DNA of 64,000 nucleotides from UBA2334 sp964396895. GTDB taxonomy: Bacteria > Pseudomonadota > Gammaproteobacteria > Burkholderiales > Burkholderiaceae_C. The stretch is from the NCBI GenBank assembly GCA_964396895.1, contig CAYNGJ010000006.1:1-64000 (forward strand), given 5' to 3'. The position numbers and the translations under genes are program-made. Below the pieces are notes generated by a model. That model did no database searches, was not told the DNA's origin, and saw nothing but the letters and a program-made list of their open reading frames with translations. Below, piece by piece: positions 25,776 through 35,241 of this stretch; position 1 is the first letter of the stretch, and the number at the start of each line of letters is the position of its first letter.

Positions 25776-27005
25776 ATGGCCAAGGAATACAAAGATTTGG
25801 TGGTTGGTCTCGACATCGGCACGTCGAAGATCATGGTGGTGGTCGCCGAAATCACCGCCGACGGCAAGCTCAAGCTGGCCGGTCTGGGTGTGGCCCCCAG
25901 CAACGGCTTGAAGCGCGGTGTAGTGGTCAACATCGACGCCACCGTGCAAAGCATCCAGCAGGCGCTGAAAGAGGCCGAGCTGATGGCCGACTGCCGCATT
26001 GCCCGTGTGTCCACCGGCATCACCGGCAGCCACATCCGGGGCATCAACTCCAGCGGCATGGTGGCCATCAAAGACCGCGAGGTGACGCCCGCCGACGTGG
26101 CCCGCGTCATTGAAACGGCCAAGGCCATCAACATCTCCACCGACCAGCGCCTGCTGCTGGTCGAGCCGCAGGAGTTCGTGATTGACGGCCAGGACGTGAA
26201 AGAGCCCATTGGCATGAGCGGCATCCGTCTGGAGGCCAAGGTGCACATCGTGACCGGCGCCCAGAGCGCGGCCGAAAACATCATCAAGTGCGTGCGCCGC
26301 TGCGGGCTGGAGGTGGACCAGCTCATGCTCAACCCGCTGGCCAGCAGCCAGGCCATCCTGACCGAAGACGAGCGCGAGCTGGGCGTGGCGCTGGTGGACA
26401 TCGGCGCGGGCACCACCGATGTGGCCATTTTTGCCGGCGGGGCCATTCGCCACACGGCGGTCATCCCCATTGCGGGCGACCTCATCACCAGCGACATCGC
26501 CATGGCCTTGCGCACGCCCACCAAGGACGCCGAAGACATCAAGGTGGAAAGCGGTTGCGCCAAGCAGTTGTTGGCCGACCCGCAAGACCAGGTCGAAGTG
26601 CCGGGCCTGGGTGACCGCGGCCCGCGCATGATCGGCAAGCAGGCCCTGGCCGGTGTCATCGAGCCCCGGGTGGAAGAAATATTTGCCCTGGTGCAACAGG
26701 TCATTCGCGACTCGGGTTACGAAGAGGTGCTGTCGTCCGGCATCGTCATCACCGGGGGCAGTGCGGTCATGCCAGGCATGGTGGAGCTGGGGGAGGACAT
26801 CTTCCTCAAACCCGTGCGCCGGGGCGTGCCCAAGTACGCCAGCCACCTGTCCGACATGGTGGCCCAACCCAGGGCCTCCACCGTCATGGGGCTGCTCGAA
26901 GAGGCCCGCATGGGGCGCATGCGCGGACACAAAGTGGCACAAAAAGCGGGGTCGGTGCAAAGCGCATTCGGCCGGGTGAAAGACTGGTTTGTGGGGAATT
27001 TCTGA
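25776..27005 (+). CDS. ftsA: Cell division protein FtsA
   Basis: A 409-residue actin-like ATPase that tethers FtsZ to the membrane and recruits later divisome proteins. It shows the phosphate-1 motif GLDIGTSKIMVVVAEI, the 1C domain, DIGAGTTDVAIF (phosphate-2), and the ITGGSAVMPGM adenosine motif. The C-terminal ~18 residues (SAFGRVKDWFVGNF) form the membrane-targeting amphipathic helix. It is separated from ftsQ by 59 bases. Confidence 0.97.
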   Translation: MAKEYKDLVVGLDIGTSKIMVVVAEITADGKLKLAGLGVAPSNGLKRGVVVNIDATVQSIQQALKEAELMADCRIARVSTGITGSHIRGINSSGMVAIKDREVTPADVARVIETAKAINISTDQRLLLVEPQEFVIDGQDVKEPIGMSGIRLEAKVHIVTGAQSAAENIIKCVRRCGLEVDQLMLNPLASSQAILTEDERELGVALVDIGAGTTDVAIFAGGAIRHTAVIPIAGDLITSDIAMALRTPTKDAEDIKVESGCAKQLLADPQDQVEVPGLGDRGPRMIGKQALAGVIEPRVEEIFALVQQVIRDSGYEEVLSSGIVITGGSAVMPGMVELGEDIFLKPVRRGVPKYASHLSDMVAQPRASTVMGLLEEARMGRMRGHKVAQKAGSVQSAFGRVKDWFVGNF

Positions 27006-27189
27006 TGACACACCCTGGCCCGACCCCCCGCTGCACGGCCCATGGGTCCGTTGCCCTGCTCCGCGCACACCACCGCGCCTTGCACCCGCCGCGCACCAGC
27101 ACCGGTCCGCCGCGCCGAAGGCCATGTTCACCGATTCGTTTTTCCGGTTTTTTTAGCTTCCATAATCACAGCATCAGCAGGAGATTTCC

Positions 27190-28425
27190 ATGACCATCGA
27201 AATGATCGAAATCGAAGAATTCAACCAGGGCACACAGATCAAGGTGATCGGCGTGGGCGGTGGCGGCGGCAACGCCGTCGAGTACATGATGCAGCGCGGT
27301 GTGCAGGGGGTGGAGTTCATCTGCGCCAACACCGACGCGCAGGCCCTGTCACGCAGTTCGGCCCAGCGCGTGGTGCAACTCGGTGGCACCGGCCTGGGTG
27401 CCGGCAGCAAGCCCGACAAGGCGCGCGAAGCCGCCGAGGCCGCCATTGACGACATCCGCGCCTCCATCCAGGGCGCGCACATGTTGTTCATCACCGCCGG
27501 CATGGGCGGTGGTACGGGCACGGGCGCAGCGCCCGTCATCGCCCGCGTGGCCAAGGAAATGGGCATCCTCACCGTGGGGGTGGTCACCAAGCCCTTTGAC
27601 TGGGAAGGCAGCCGCCGCATGGGCAACGCCGACGCCGGCCTGAAAGAGCTGGAAGACAACGTCGACTCGCTCATCGTGGTGCTCAACGAAAAGCTGCTGG
27701 AAGTGCTGGGCGACGACATCACCCAGGACGAGGCCTTTGGCCACGCCAATGACGTGCTGAAAAACGCCGTGGGCGGCATTGCCGAAATCATCAACGAGTA
27801 CGGCAACGTCAACGTTGACTTTGAAGACGTGCGCACCGTCATGGGCGAGCCAGGCAAGGCCATGATGGGCACCGCCACGGCCACTGGCCCAGACCGCGCC
27901 CGCATCGCCGCTGAGCAGGCCGTGGCCTGCCCCCTGCTGGAAGGCGTGGACCTGAAAGGTGCCAAGGGCGTGCTGGTGCTGGTGACGGCATCCAAGGGCA
28001 CCCTGAAGCTGAACGAGTCCAAGCAGGCCATGAGCGCCATCAACGCCTACGCGTCGCCCGATGCACACGTCATCTACGGCGCGGCGTATGACGACACGCT
28101 GGGTGAAGCCATCCGCGTGACCGTGGTGGCCACCGGCCTCAGCCGCCAGCAAGCGGCCCGTCGCACGGCGCCGCCACTGCAGGTGCTGCGCACCGGCACC
28201 GACAACATGCCCATCATGAACACCGCCAACGCCGGCATGGGCCTGGGTGGCAGCATGCCCAGCCTGGTCAGTGGCCACGGCGTGTCTGCCGGGCCCGACA
28301 CCATGTCGGTGCCCAGCGTCTGGCGCACCAACCGCACCCAGGCCACGGCCAAGGTGGATGCGCTGTCGGCCGGTGGCATGGACGACTTCGAAATCCCCGC
28401 CTTCCTGCGCAAGCAAGCCGACTGA
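27190..28425 (+). CDS. ftsZ: Cell division GTPase FtsZ
   Basis: A 411-residue tubulin homologue that polymerises into the Z-ring. The GTP-binding signature is GGGTGTG (107-113), the T1 loop GVGGGGGNAV is at 21-30, and the T7 loop near NVDFEDVRTVM carries the synergy residues. A variable linker (~320-395) leads to the conserved C-terminal peptide DDFEIPAFLRKQ, which binds FtsA and other partners. RBS CAGGAG (27178-27183). The 184 bases between ftsA and ftsZ hold no gene; CATAAT at 27161-27166 is a weak -10 candidate for a private ftsZ promoter. Confidence 0.98.
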   Translation: MTIEMIEIEEFNQGTQIKVIGVGGGGGNAVEYMMQRGVQGVEFICANTDAQALSRSSAQRVVQLGGTGLGAGSKPDKAREAAEAAIDDIRASIQGAHMLFITAGMGGGTGTGAAPVIARVAKEMGILTVGVVTKPFDWEGSRRMGNADAGLKELEDNVDSLIVVLNEKLLEVLGDDITQDEAFGHANDVLKNAVGGIAEIINEYGNVNVDFEDVRTVMGEPGKAMMGTATATGPDRARIAAEQAVACPLLEGVDLKGAKGVLVLVTASKGTLKLNESKQAMSAINAYASPDAHVIYGAAYDDTLGEAIRVTVVATGLSRQQAARRTAPPLQVLRTGTDNMPIMNTANAGMGLGGSMPSLVSGHGVSAGPDTMSVPSVWRTNRTQATAKVDALSAGGMDDFEIPAFLRKQAD

Positions 28426-28473
28426 TGACCGGGTGCCCCGCAGGGTGGGGTGCCCGCTCCTAAAATTCGGTTC

Positions 28474-29397
28474 ATGCTGAAACAACGAACCCTCAAGTCC
28501 ATGACCCGGGCCATGGGTGTGGGCTTGCACAGTGGCCAGCGGGTGGAGTTGACGCTGCGCCCGGCCCCGCCCGACACGGGCATCGTGTTTCGGCGGGTGG
28601 ACTTGCCGCACCCGGTGGACATTGCCGTGAACGCGGCCGCCGTCACCGACACTCGGCTGGCGTCCACCCTGTCCAAGGGCGATGCGCGGGTGTTGACGGT
28701 GGAGCACCTCATGTCGGCCTGTGCCGGGCTGGGGTTGGACAACCTCATCATCGACATCACCGCCGAGGAAGTGCCCATTCTGGATGGCTCGGCCGCCTCT
28801 TTCGTGTACCTGCTGCAAAGCGCAGGCGTGGTTGAGCAGGACGCGCCTCGGCGGTTTTTGCGCATCACCCAGCCGGTGGAGGTGCGCGAAGGCGAGGGCG
28901 CTAACCTGAAGTGGGCGCGGCTGGACCCCCACCACGGCTACACCCTGAGTTTTGAAATCGAGTTCGACCACCCGGCGGTGGGCGCCACAGGCCAGCGCTT
29001 CGCGTTTGACCTGGGCCAAGGCCAGTACGCCCGCCAAATTGCACGGGCCCGCACCTTTGGCTTCACCCGCGACGTGGAAATGATGCGTTCCCACGGTCTG
29101 GCCCGGGGCGGCGGGTTGGACAACGCCATCGTCATGGACGACTACAAGGTGCTCAACGCCGAAGGTTTGCGCTACAGCGACGAGTTCGTGAAGCACAAAA
29201 TCCTGGACGCCATGGGCGACCTCTACATCGTGGGCCGTCCCCTGCTGGCCGCCTACAGCGCGTTCCGCTCGGGTCATGGCCTGAACAACAAGCTGCTGCG
29301 GGCGCTGTTGGCCAACCCCCAGGCCTATGAAGAGGTGACGTTTCCCTGCGTCAGTCAAGCCCCGGCGGGTTTTGACCGGCTCATGCCCGCTTGGTGA
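28474..29397 (+). CDS. lpxC: UDP-3-O-acyl-N-acetylglucosamine deacetylase LpxC
   Basis: A 307-residue Zn-dependent deacetylase, the committed step of lipid A synthesis. The zinc-site motif VEHLMSA places H78 where E. coli has H79; KHKILDAMGDLY supplies the second His and Asp ligands, and SGHGLNNKLL supplies the catalytic His. Length is usual. It closes the dcw cluster, 48 bases after ftsZ. Confidence 0.97.
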   Translation: MLKQRTLKSMTRAMGVGLHSGQRVELTLRPAPPDTGIVFRRVDLPHPVDIAVNAAAVTDTRLASTLSKGDARVLTVEHLMSACAGLGLDNLIIDITAEEVPILDGSAASFVYLLQSAGVVEQDAPRRFLRITQPVEVREGEGANLKWARLDPHHGYTLSFEIEFDHPAVGATGQRFAFDLGQGQYARQIARARTFGFTRDVEMMRSHGLARGGGLDNAIVMDDYKVLNAEGLRYSDEFVKHKILDAMGDLYIVGRPLLAAYSAFRSGHGLNNKLLRALLANPQAYEEVTFPCVSQAPAGFDRLMPAW

Positions 29398-29411
29398 CTG
29401 GACTGACCGCC

Positions 29412-29588
29412 ATGCTGATTTTTCGCCTCACCATGATGCTCCTGCTGCTGGGGGTGGTGGCCTGCCTGGTGTTTTACGTGGCCACCGGCCAGGTCAAATA
29501 CCGCACCTTGGGTCTCAAGGTCATGAAGTGGGCGGTGCTGGCGGCCTTGGGCTTCTTTGGGGTGCTGCTGCTGGAGCGCCTGCTGTGA
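29412..29588 (+). CDS. Small two-span membrane protein
   Basis: A 58-residue protein with two hydrophobic segments (~4-22, LTMMLLLLGVVACLVFYV, and ~38-55) joined by a basic loop. No function recognised. It follows lpxC by 14 bases; a GTG at 29391 inside lpxC would give seven more residues. It is convergent with the HD-GYP gene, whose stop is only 12 bases away. Coding is likely because hydrophobicity, frame and spacing are consistent with a translated gene. Confidence 0.65.
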   Translation: MLIFRLTMMLLLLGVVACLVFYVATGQVKYRTLGLKVMKWAVLAALGFFGVLLLERLL

Positions 29589-29600
29589 TTCCTTGTCGTG

Positions 29601-30617
29601 TTAACTCACAGGCTGGTGCGGAGGGAATTTGCCTGATTCTTGGTTGTTCCAGTGTGCTTGAATGGTCAAAATTTGCGGCAAGGCCTCTTCAAAAAGTGAC
29701 AGCAATCGGGCATCCAGGTGGTTGCCCGCTGATTCTCTGAGCGTGGTCATGATCCGATCTATCGGCCACGCTTCTTTATAGGGCCGCTTCATGGACAGGG
29801 CATCAAACACGTCTGCGATGGCCACAATTCGGGCGGATTCTGGAATGCTTTCTCCGGCCAGCCCATCCGGGTAACCCGTGCCATCCCAGCGTTCATGGTG
29901 GTGTAGCGCTATTTCTGCCGCCAATTGAAACACCAGTGCGTCACTCCTGGAAAGGATGTTGTAGCCGATGCGCGAGTGGGTTTTCATGATTGTCCACTCT
30001 CGCTCATCCAGCTTGCCGGGCTTGCGCAGGATGGCATCTGGGATGCCCAATTTGCCCGTGTCGTGCATGGGAGCGGCCAACTCCAACAGACGGCAATCGC
30101 TTTCATTCCAGCCACTCACTGCTGCCAAGTGGGCAGCAAAGGCGGCCATGCGCCAGATGTGGGTGCCTGTGTCGGTGTCATTGAAGTGGCCCGCTTCGCC
30201 CAGCATGGAAATGGCGTCGCGGTGGCTTCTTTCCAGTTGAGCGGTCTTGACCAGTGAAAGGTGGGTGCGCACCCGCGCCTTCACCAGCAAGGGCGAAACG
30301 GGCTTCACGATGTAGTCCACGGCCCCCGCGTCAAAGCCCTCGGCTTCGTTGCCCACCTCCGATAAAGCGGTGACAAAAATCACGGGTGTGTCTGTGGTCT
30401 TGGGGTCTGCTTGAATCTGGCGGCACACGGCATAGCCATTCATGCCTGGCATGTCGATGTCCAACAACACCAGCGCAGGGTGGTGTTTGCGCACGGCATC
30501 CAATGCTTCGACGCCGTTGCGGGCAAACACCAATGGGTACAGCCCCTTCAGAATTTGCCGCATCGCTGCCAAATTGTGTGGTTCATCGTCAACGACGAGG
30601 ATGGGGCGTGAGGTCAT
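29601..30617 (-). CDS. Response regulator with HD-GYP domain, predicted c-di-GMP phosphodiesterase
   Basis: A 338-residue protein. The receiver domain (~4-122) has the acidic pocket D10-D11, phospho-acceptor D53 (LLDIDMPGMNGY) and K105. The HD-GYP domain (~130-320) has HDTGKLGIPD (185-194) and HHERWDGTGYPDG (240-252), so the metal ligands and GYP are intact; it should hydrolyse c-di-GMP. Its start overlaps the stop of the upstream hybrid kinase by four bases, which makes that kinase the likely phosphodonor. Confidence 0.93.
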   Translation of the reverse strand: MTSRPILVVDDEPHNLAAMRQILKGLYPLVFARNGVEALDAVRKHHPALVLLDIDMPGMNGYAVCRQIQADPKTTDTPVIFVTALSEVGNEAEGFDAGAVDYIVKPVSPLLVKARVRTHLSLVKTAQLERSHRDAISMLGEAGHFNDTDTGTHIWRMAAFAAHLAAVSGWNESDCRLLELAAPMHDTGKLGIPDAILRKPGKLDEREWTIMKTHSRIGYNILSRSDALVFQLAAEIALHHHERWDGTGYPDGLAGESIPESARIVAIADVFDALSMKRPYKEAWPIDRIMTTLRESAGNHLDARLLSLFEEALPQILTIQAHWNNQESGKFPPHQPVS

Positions 30618-33600
30618 GTGTTGTGCTTCCCTGGCTGGTTCAAATCGCTGATCAAGGTCCGGGTGGCTTCTTCGGCACCACGGAAGTCATAATTTTCTAC
30701 CGCATCCCGGATGACCAACAGTAGGTCGGACGGCCACTGCAGTTGCAAGGCCGCCAATGCCGGTTCAATGGCGGAGGGGTCGTCGGTGTTGAGCGTGCGC
30801 AGCAAGTCGTTCAACAGGGCGGAGGCTGGCGCGCCGATGACCGAATCGGCACACTGTGTGGGGGTGTTGCCACTGGCGGAGGCATACCGGGCAATCGAGG
30901 CCAGCGCGGTGTTCATGGCCTGTTCAAACGCAGTCAGGGCCGCATGGGTGCCCTCGTTGGCTTTCAGCAAGCGGTTGAGTTCGGCGGCGGTGCTGGCCAC
31001 GTCCACCAGGGCCAAGTTGCCAGCCGTTCCTTTGATTTTGTGCGACAAGGCTTGGGCGTCGTGGTGGCTGGAGTTGCGCAAAACCAGCGGACTGTCACCG
31101 TGTTCGCTGGCGAATTTGCGCAGGTATTGCCGATACACCTCTGCATCCTTCCAGAGCGCCAGTCCTTTGTTCACGGCCAGTCCCGGCCAGCTTTGCCCAC
31201 ATTCGAGTGTGGCCTGTGCCGTGTGTTGGGCGGCCACTGAATCCGGTGCGCGGGCAGATGTGCCGGTGACGCGGCGAATCAGGACAATCGCATCGTCCAC
31301 ATCGAATGGCTTGGCAATGTACTCGTCAATGCCTGCTTCCCGTGCCGCCATCTCCTGGGCCTTGAAAGCCCCTGCGGTCAATGCCACCACCGGCAGTTGC
31401 GCCAGCGCCAGGTCGGAGCGGATGCGCCGGGTGGCCTCATAACCGTCCATCACGGGCATCTGGATGTCCATGAGCACGATGTCCACGTCGCTGGGGTGAG
31501 CCCGCAGCCAGTCCAAGGCCTGTTGGCCGTCGTTGGCCAGGTGTACCCGTGCCCCCTCGTCTTCAAAAATGCGTTGGGCCACTTCCCGGTTGATGTCGCT
31601 GTCATCCACCACCAGCATGCGTAGACCCTGCAGGCGGTCAAAGTGCTCGTGGGTGGCGACAGGGGTCAGGCCCTGCCGTGCCGATTGCACCTTGGCCACT
31701 GCGTTGAACAGGCCAGATGCCGTCACGGGTTTGGCCAGCACCGCGTCGATCACCGTGGCCCGGTCATCGGCCAGCAGTGTTTCGCGCGAATAGGCGGTGG
31801 CCATGAGGATGATGGGTTTGGCTTTGCCCGCCAGCGCTTGGTGAATCTGGTGGGCGGTTTCCAGTCCGTCCATGTGGGGCATTTTCCAATCCAGAATGAT
31901 GATGTCGCAGATGGGTGCATCGCTGGCCTGGACGAGGGCCAGCGCGTCAAGCCCTGACTCTGCGGTCTGTGCCGTCCAGCCCAGGCCCTGGGCGGTGAGG
32001 CGCATGGTTTCCAGCGCAATGGGGTTGTCGTCTGCAATCAGCACGCTCAGCCCGTGCATTTCGGGCATCACGAGTTGGTCTTCCGGGGCCACCACCAGCG
32101 GCAGGTCAAACCAGAAATCGCTGCCCTTGCCCGGTTCGCTGGTCAGTGATATTTCTCCGCCCATGAGGGCCACGAGGCGACGGCTGATGGCCAGGCCCAG
32201 CCCCGTGCCCCCGAACCGGCGCGTGGTGGAGGCATCGGCCTGCATGAAGGGTTGGAACAGCTCTTTTTGCCGGTCCGGTGCAATGCCGATGCCGGTGTCG
32301 CGCACAGAAAACCTCAAGGTCACCTGGGCATCCACCGCCTTCAGCACGGTGACCAACACCGCTACGTGGCCGTGCTCCGTGAATTTGATGGCGTTGCCCG
32401 TCAGGTTGATGAGCACCTGTTCGATCCGAAGCGCATCACCGATCAGCCGGTTCATGCCCGGCGGGTGGGCACCCACCACCAGTTCGATGTCTTTGTCCCC
32501 GGCGGTGGAGCCCATGACGGTGGCCACGTTGTCCATCACGTCGCCCAGGCGAAAGGGCACGTGCTCCACTTCCAAGTGGCCGGACTCGATCTTGGAGTAG
32601 TCGAGGATGTCGTTGATGATGCCTTGCAACGAGCGCCCTGCCACGCAAATTTTGCGAACCAGTTCATTGGCATCGTTTGGCAGGTGCTGGCGCTCCAGCA
32701 GGTAGGCCAGACCCATCACCGCATTCATGGGGGTGCGGATTTCGTGGCTCATGTTGGCCAAAAAGTTGGCTTTGGCCTTGGTGGCGGCCTCTGCCGCGTC
32801 TGCCCGATTGGCCAGCGCCTCGTTGAGTTTCGCGATGTGCCATTGAGAGCGGACCACCCATGTCGCAATGAGCAGGGCTGCAAACAGCAGGCCAACCAGC
32901 ATCGGAGCCAAGTTGAGCCACACGCGTTCTCGTTCGGCATTCAGTTCGGCCTGGGGAATGTGCCGCACCACCCGCCAGACGTAGTTGGCGTCTCCGACGG
33001 CTGTTTTGGAGGGGGCCGTGGTGTCTGCGGACTGTTGCCCGTCGTCTATGGCTTGCAAGGGGTACACGTTTTTCCACAGCCACAAGCCATCGGCTTGCCA
33101 GGCCGAGCCACGGTTTCCTTGGTTGATGGCCGCCCAGGCGTCAGGGTTGAGTGTGGCCAGCGTGTGGTCGGGGTTCAGGGCAAAGCCCCATTCGTTGGCT
33201 TGTATGGGGTTGTGCAACCAGTAACCGTTGCGGTTGAGCAGCATGAGTTTGGACTGGTGCTGGCTGGCACCTTTGGCAAACACGTCAATCCAGGCCTGCC
33301 CCTGATAGTTGATGACGAGCAAACCCTTGCGTTGCCCCTGTGCGTCAAACAGTGGGGTTGTCAGACGAACCGTGGGCAGGTGGGGGATTTGGATCTGGCC
33401 GTTTTCCATGTTCAGGTCCATGGGGGAGATGTAGATTTCCCCCGCCTGAAGCTGGGCCGTTGTTTGCACGTAAGCGCGCTCAGACTTGTTTTGCAGATCG
33501 CCCTCAGCGGTGCGGGTGGTGTGCCCGCCTGTGGCATTGACCCTGAGCTTTTCTTGGCCCTGTGCGTTGATCCAACGGATCTGGGTGATGCTGCGGTTGG

Positions 33601-33868
33601 CCTGCGCGTAGGCCCCAAAGTTCTCAGCCAGGCGAGAGAGGTTGTCAGCGCTGTCTGATGTGAGGGTGTCTTGCAGGCGGGGCAGGCTGCCCAGAAAGGT
33701 GATGTCGTCCACCGCGTCGGTCATGCGCTTGCCCAAGTCTTGGGCGGCGGAATTCACCGAGTCATCGGCGCTGGTTTTGATCAGGTCAAGGCCGTGTTTG
33801 GTTTGCGATTCGGCCAGCAAGTAGCCCCCAGCACCAATCAATGCCCAGAGTGACAACAGCACCACCAT
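30614..33868 (-). CDS. Hybrid sensor histidine kinase (Cache-HisKA-HATPase-REC-REC-HPt)
   Basis: A 1084-residue membrane phosphorelay protein. Order: N-terminal span (~2-19), periplasmic double-Cache-like sensor (~30-310), second span (~318-339), HisKA with H375 (NMSHEIRTPMNAVMG), HATPase with NLTGNAIKFT and GGTGLGLAISRRL, receiver 1 (D660), receiver 2 (D801), and an HPt domain with H943 (LSHKIKGTAGN). The stop overlaps the HD-GYP regulator start. The open frame and its hydrophobic character continue ~14 codons upstream of ATG 33868 (TIFRIPLLNLM), but I see no canonical start there, so the true start may be non-canonical. The sensed ligand is unknown. Confidence 0.92.
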   Translation of the reverse strand: MVVLLSLWALIGAGGYLLAESQTKHGLDLIKTSADDSVNSAAQDLGKRMTDAVDDITFLGSLPRLQDTLTSDSADNLSRLAENFGAYAQANRSITQIRWINAQGQEKLRVNATGGHTTRTAEGDLQNKSERAYVQTTAQLQAGEIYISPMDLNMENGQIQIPHLPTVRLTTPLFDAQGQRKGLLVINYQGQAWIDVFAKGASQHQSKLMLLNRNGYWLHNPIQANEWGFALNPDHTLATLNPDAWAAINQGNRGSAWQADGLWLWKNVYPLQAIDDGQQSADTTAPSKTAVGDANYVWRVVRHIPQAELNAERERVWLNLAPMLVGLLFAALLIATWVVRSQWHIAKLNEALANRADAAEAATKAKANFLANMSHEIRTPMNAVMGLAYLLERQHLPNDANELVRKICVAGRSLQGIINDILDYSKIESGHLEVEHVPFRLGDVMDNVATVMGSTAGDKDIELVVGAHPPGMNRLIGDALRIEQVLINLTGNAIKFTEHGHVAVLVTVLKAVDAQVTLRFSVRDTGIGIAPDRQKELFQPFMQADASTTRRFGGTGLGLAISRRLVALMGGEISLTSEPGKGSDFWFDLPLVVAPEDQLVMPEMHGLSVLIADDNPIALETMRLTAQGLGWTAQTAESGLDALALVQASDAPICDIIILDWKMPHMDGLETAHQIHQALAGKAKPIILMATAYSRETLLADDRATVIDAVLAKPVTASGLFNAVAKVQSARQGLTPVATHEHFDRLQGLRMLVVDDSDINREVAQRIFEDEGARVHLANDGQQALDWLRAHPSDVDIVLMDIQMPVMDGYEATRRIRSDLALAQLPVVALTAGAFKAQEMAAREAGIDEYIAKPFDVDDAIVLIRRVTGTSARAPDSVAAQHTAQATLECGQSWPGLAVNKGLALWKDAEVYRQYLRKFASEHGDSPLVLRNSSHHDAQALSHKIKGTAGNLALVDVASTAAELNRLLKANEGTHAALTAFEQAMNTALASIARYASASGNTPTQCADSVIGAPASALLNDLLRTLNTDDPSAIEPALAALQLQWPSDLLLVIRDAVENYDFRGAEEATRTLISDLNQPGKHNT

Positions 33869-34082
33869 GAGGTTGAGCAGCGGTATGCGGAAGATGGTTT
33901 TGATGGCTGTCCCCTTTTTTTTGTACTGTGACCCAGGTGCACCGATGGCGCCAACAAAGCCCCCAAGTGCAGTGGGTTACTGGTGCAGAGCGGGGCGGAT
34001 CTGCTGGAATGTGACCCAACCAGTTCACGTCCCCAGCCGCGCTCATTTTGACCAGGCAACCCTGTTTGTAGTCATTTCAAGG

Positions 34083-35164
34083 GGCTTTGTTGCACAAACC
34101 CAAAACGAGGCGAGTTTCCCCTGACCCCAAACGGAGTTATGCCACAGGCACCGTCACAGGACGGCCCAGTTGGGTGAAACGGTTGAGCAATGCCACACGA
34201 ATGTGCAGCTCTGTCACCTGACGCTCAAAGGTCCTGGCCATCACGCGCTCGCCCAGCCGTTTGAAGCAATGCATCTCGGTCTCAACCAAGCTGCGCCGGT
34301 GGTATCCACTCCATTTCTTCCAGATGCGTGAGCCCAGGCGTTTACAAGCTTGAACGGCCAGATTTCGCACCTGTGCACCGTCTGACTTGCCTTTCCATGC
34401 CTTGGCGTTTTTGCGCGGAGGGATGACGGCTTGGGCTCCCCGCTGTGCTATTGAACCATGGCAAGCCTTGGTGTCATAGGCCCCGTCAGCGCTGACGCTG
34501 GCCACTGGTTCATCCGACGGTATCTGTCCAGCAAGTGGGGCAGCACGGGCGCGTCGCCCACGCTGTTGTCTGTCACTTCGATGGCCCGTATCTCCAGGGT
34601 CTGGGCATCGATGCCCAGATGCACCTTGCGCCTTTGTCGTCAACGTTCACTGCGGTACTCGGCACCGTGCTTTTTGCGCTTCCATTCACCTTCGCCCAGG
34701 AATTTGATGCCGGTGCTGTCCACCAGCAAATCCAAAGCCGTGAAGCTGGGTCTGTAGGGCAGATGGACATGGAGCGTTTGTTGACGACGGCTCAGCGTGC
34801 TGTCGTCCGGCACGGACCATTGCAGGCCCGCCAGGCGAAGCAGGCTTTGGACGAAACCCAGTGCCTGGCGCAGCGCCAGACCCAGCAGGCATTTGATGCT
34901 CAGGCAGAACTGGATAGCGGCATCCGAAAACGTCGGATGGCGGCCTCGTTTACCCGTGGGCGGGGCAAACCACTGCATGTCCTTGCCCAGCCACACGGTC
35001 AGCGAACCTCTGGCTTTGAGGGCCTTGTTGTACTCACGCCAGTTGGTAGTCCTGTATTGCCGCTTGTCTGGTTTTTCGGCTTCATTTGCTCTCATTTCAG
35101 AAGCGCATCAGATCGCATGCCAGAAGCGTGTCAGATTGCATGCTGCCGATTTGTGCACAGAGCC
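34083..35164 (-). mobile_element. IS5-family insertion sequence, decayed
   Basis: About 1,082 bp, a usual length for several IS5 subgroups. The left end begins GGCTTTGTTGCACAAACC (34083-34100); the right end, read inward, is GGCTCTGTGCACAAAT (35164 down to 35149). They match as imperfect terminal inverted repeats with one substitution and one indel. No target-site duplication is obvious. The transposase inside is broken twice, so the element cannot move by itself. It lies between the hybrid kinase promoter region and ruvC. Confidence 0.75.
34137..35095 (-). pseudogene. IS5-family DDE transposase, disrupted
   Basis: The N-terminal part (35095 to 34640, starting MRANEAEKPDKRQYRTTNWR) has the helix-turn-helix region and the first catalytic Asp in LLVDSTGIKFLG. 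It ends at an in-frame TGA (34640-34642); the same frame continues as RRKVHLGIDAQ and LEIRAIEVTDNSVGDAP (second Asp region). A single-base deletion near 34525 then shifts the frame to QIPSDEPVASVSADGAYD and on to YHRRSLVETEMHCFKRLGER, which carries the catalytic Glu. One nonsense and one frameshift mutation thus separate three intact blocks. Confidence 0.85.
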
Positions 35165-35241
35165 ATGCGTTGAGCCGGATGCCTGTGTCTGCTATCAATT
35201 TGGTGACAGATGCAGGCACTGCTTCGACCTTTCGGTCGGCT

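Noticed and set aside
33869..34082. Gap upstream of the hybrid kinase searched for a small gene
   Set aside because: Only compositional short frames are present; it probably holds the kinase promoter and the insertion boundary of the IS.
35154..35201. Possible repeat copy at the right end of the IS relic
   Set aside because: The right end (GTCTGCTATCAATTT) fits but the CGCT core is CGTT and the left part is inside the IS; kept only as a remark.
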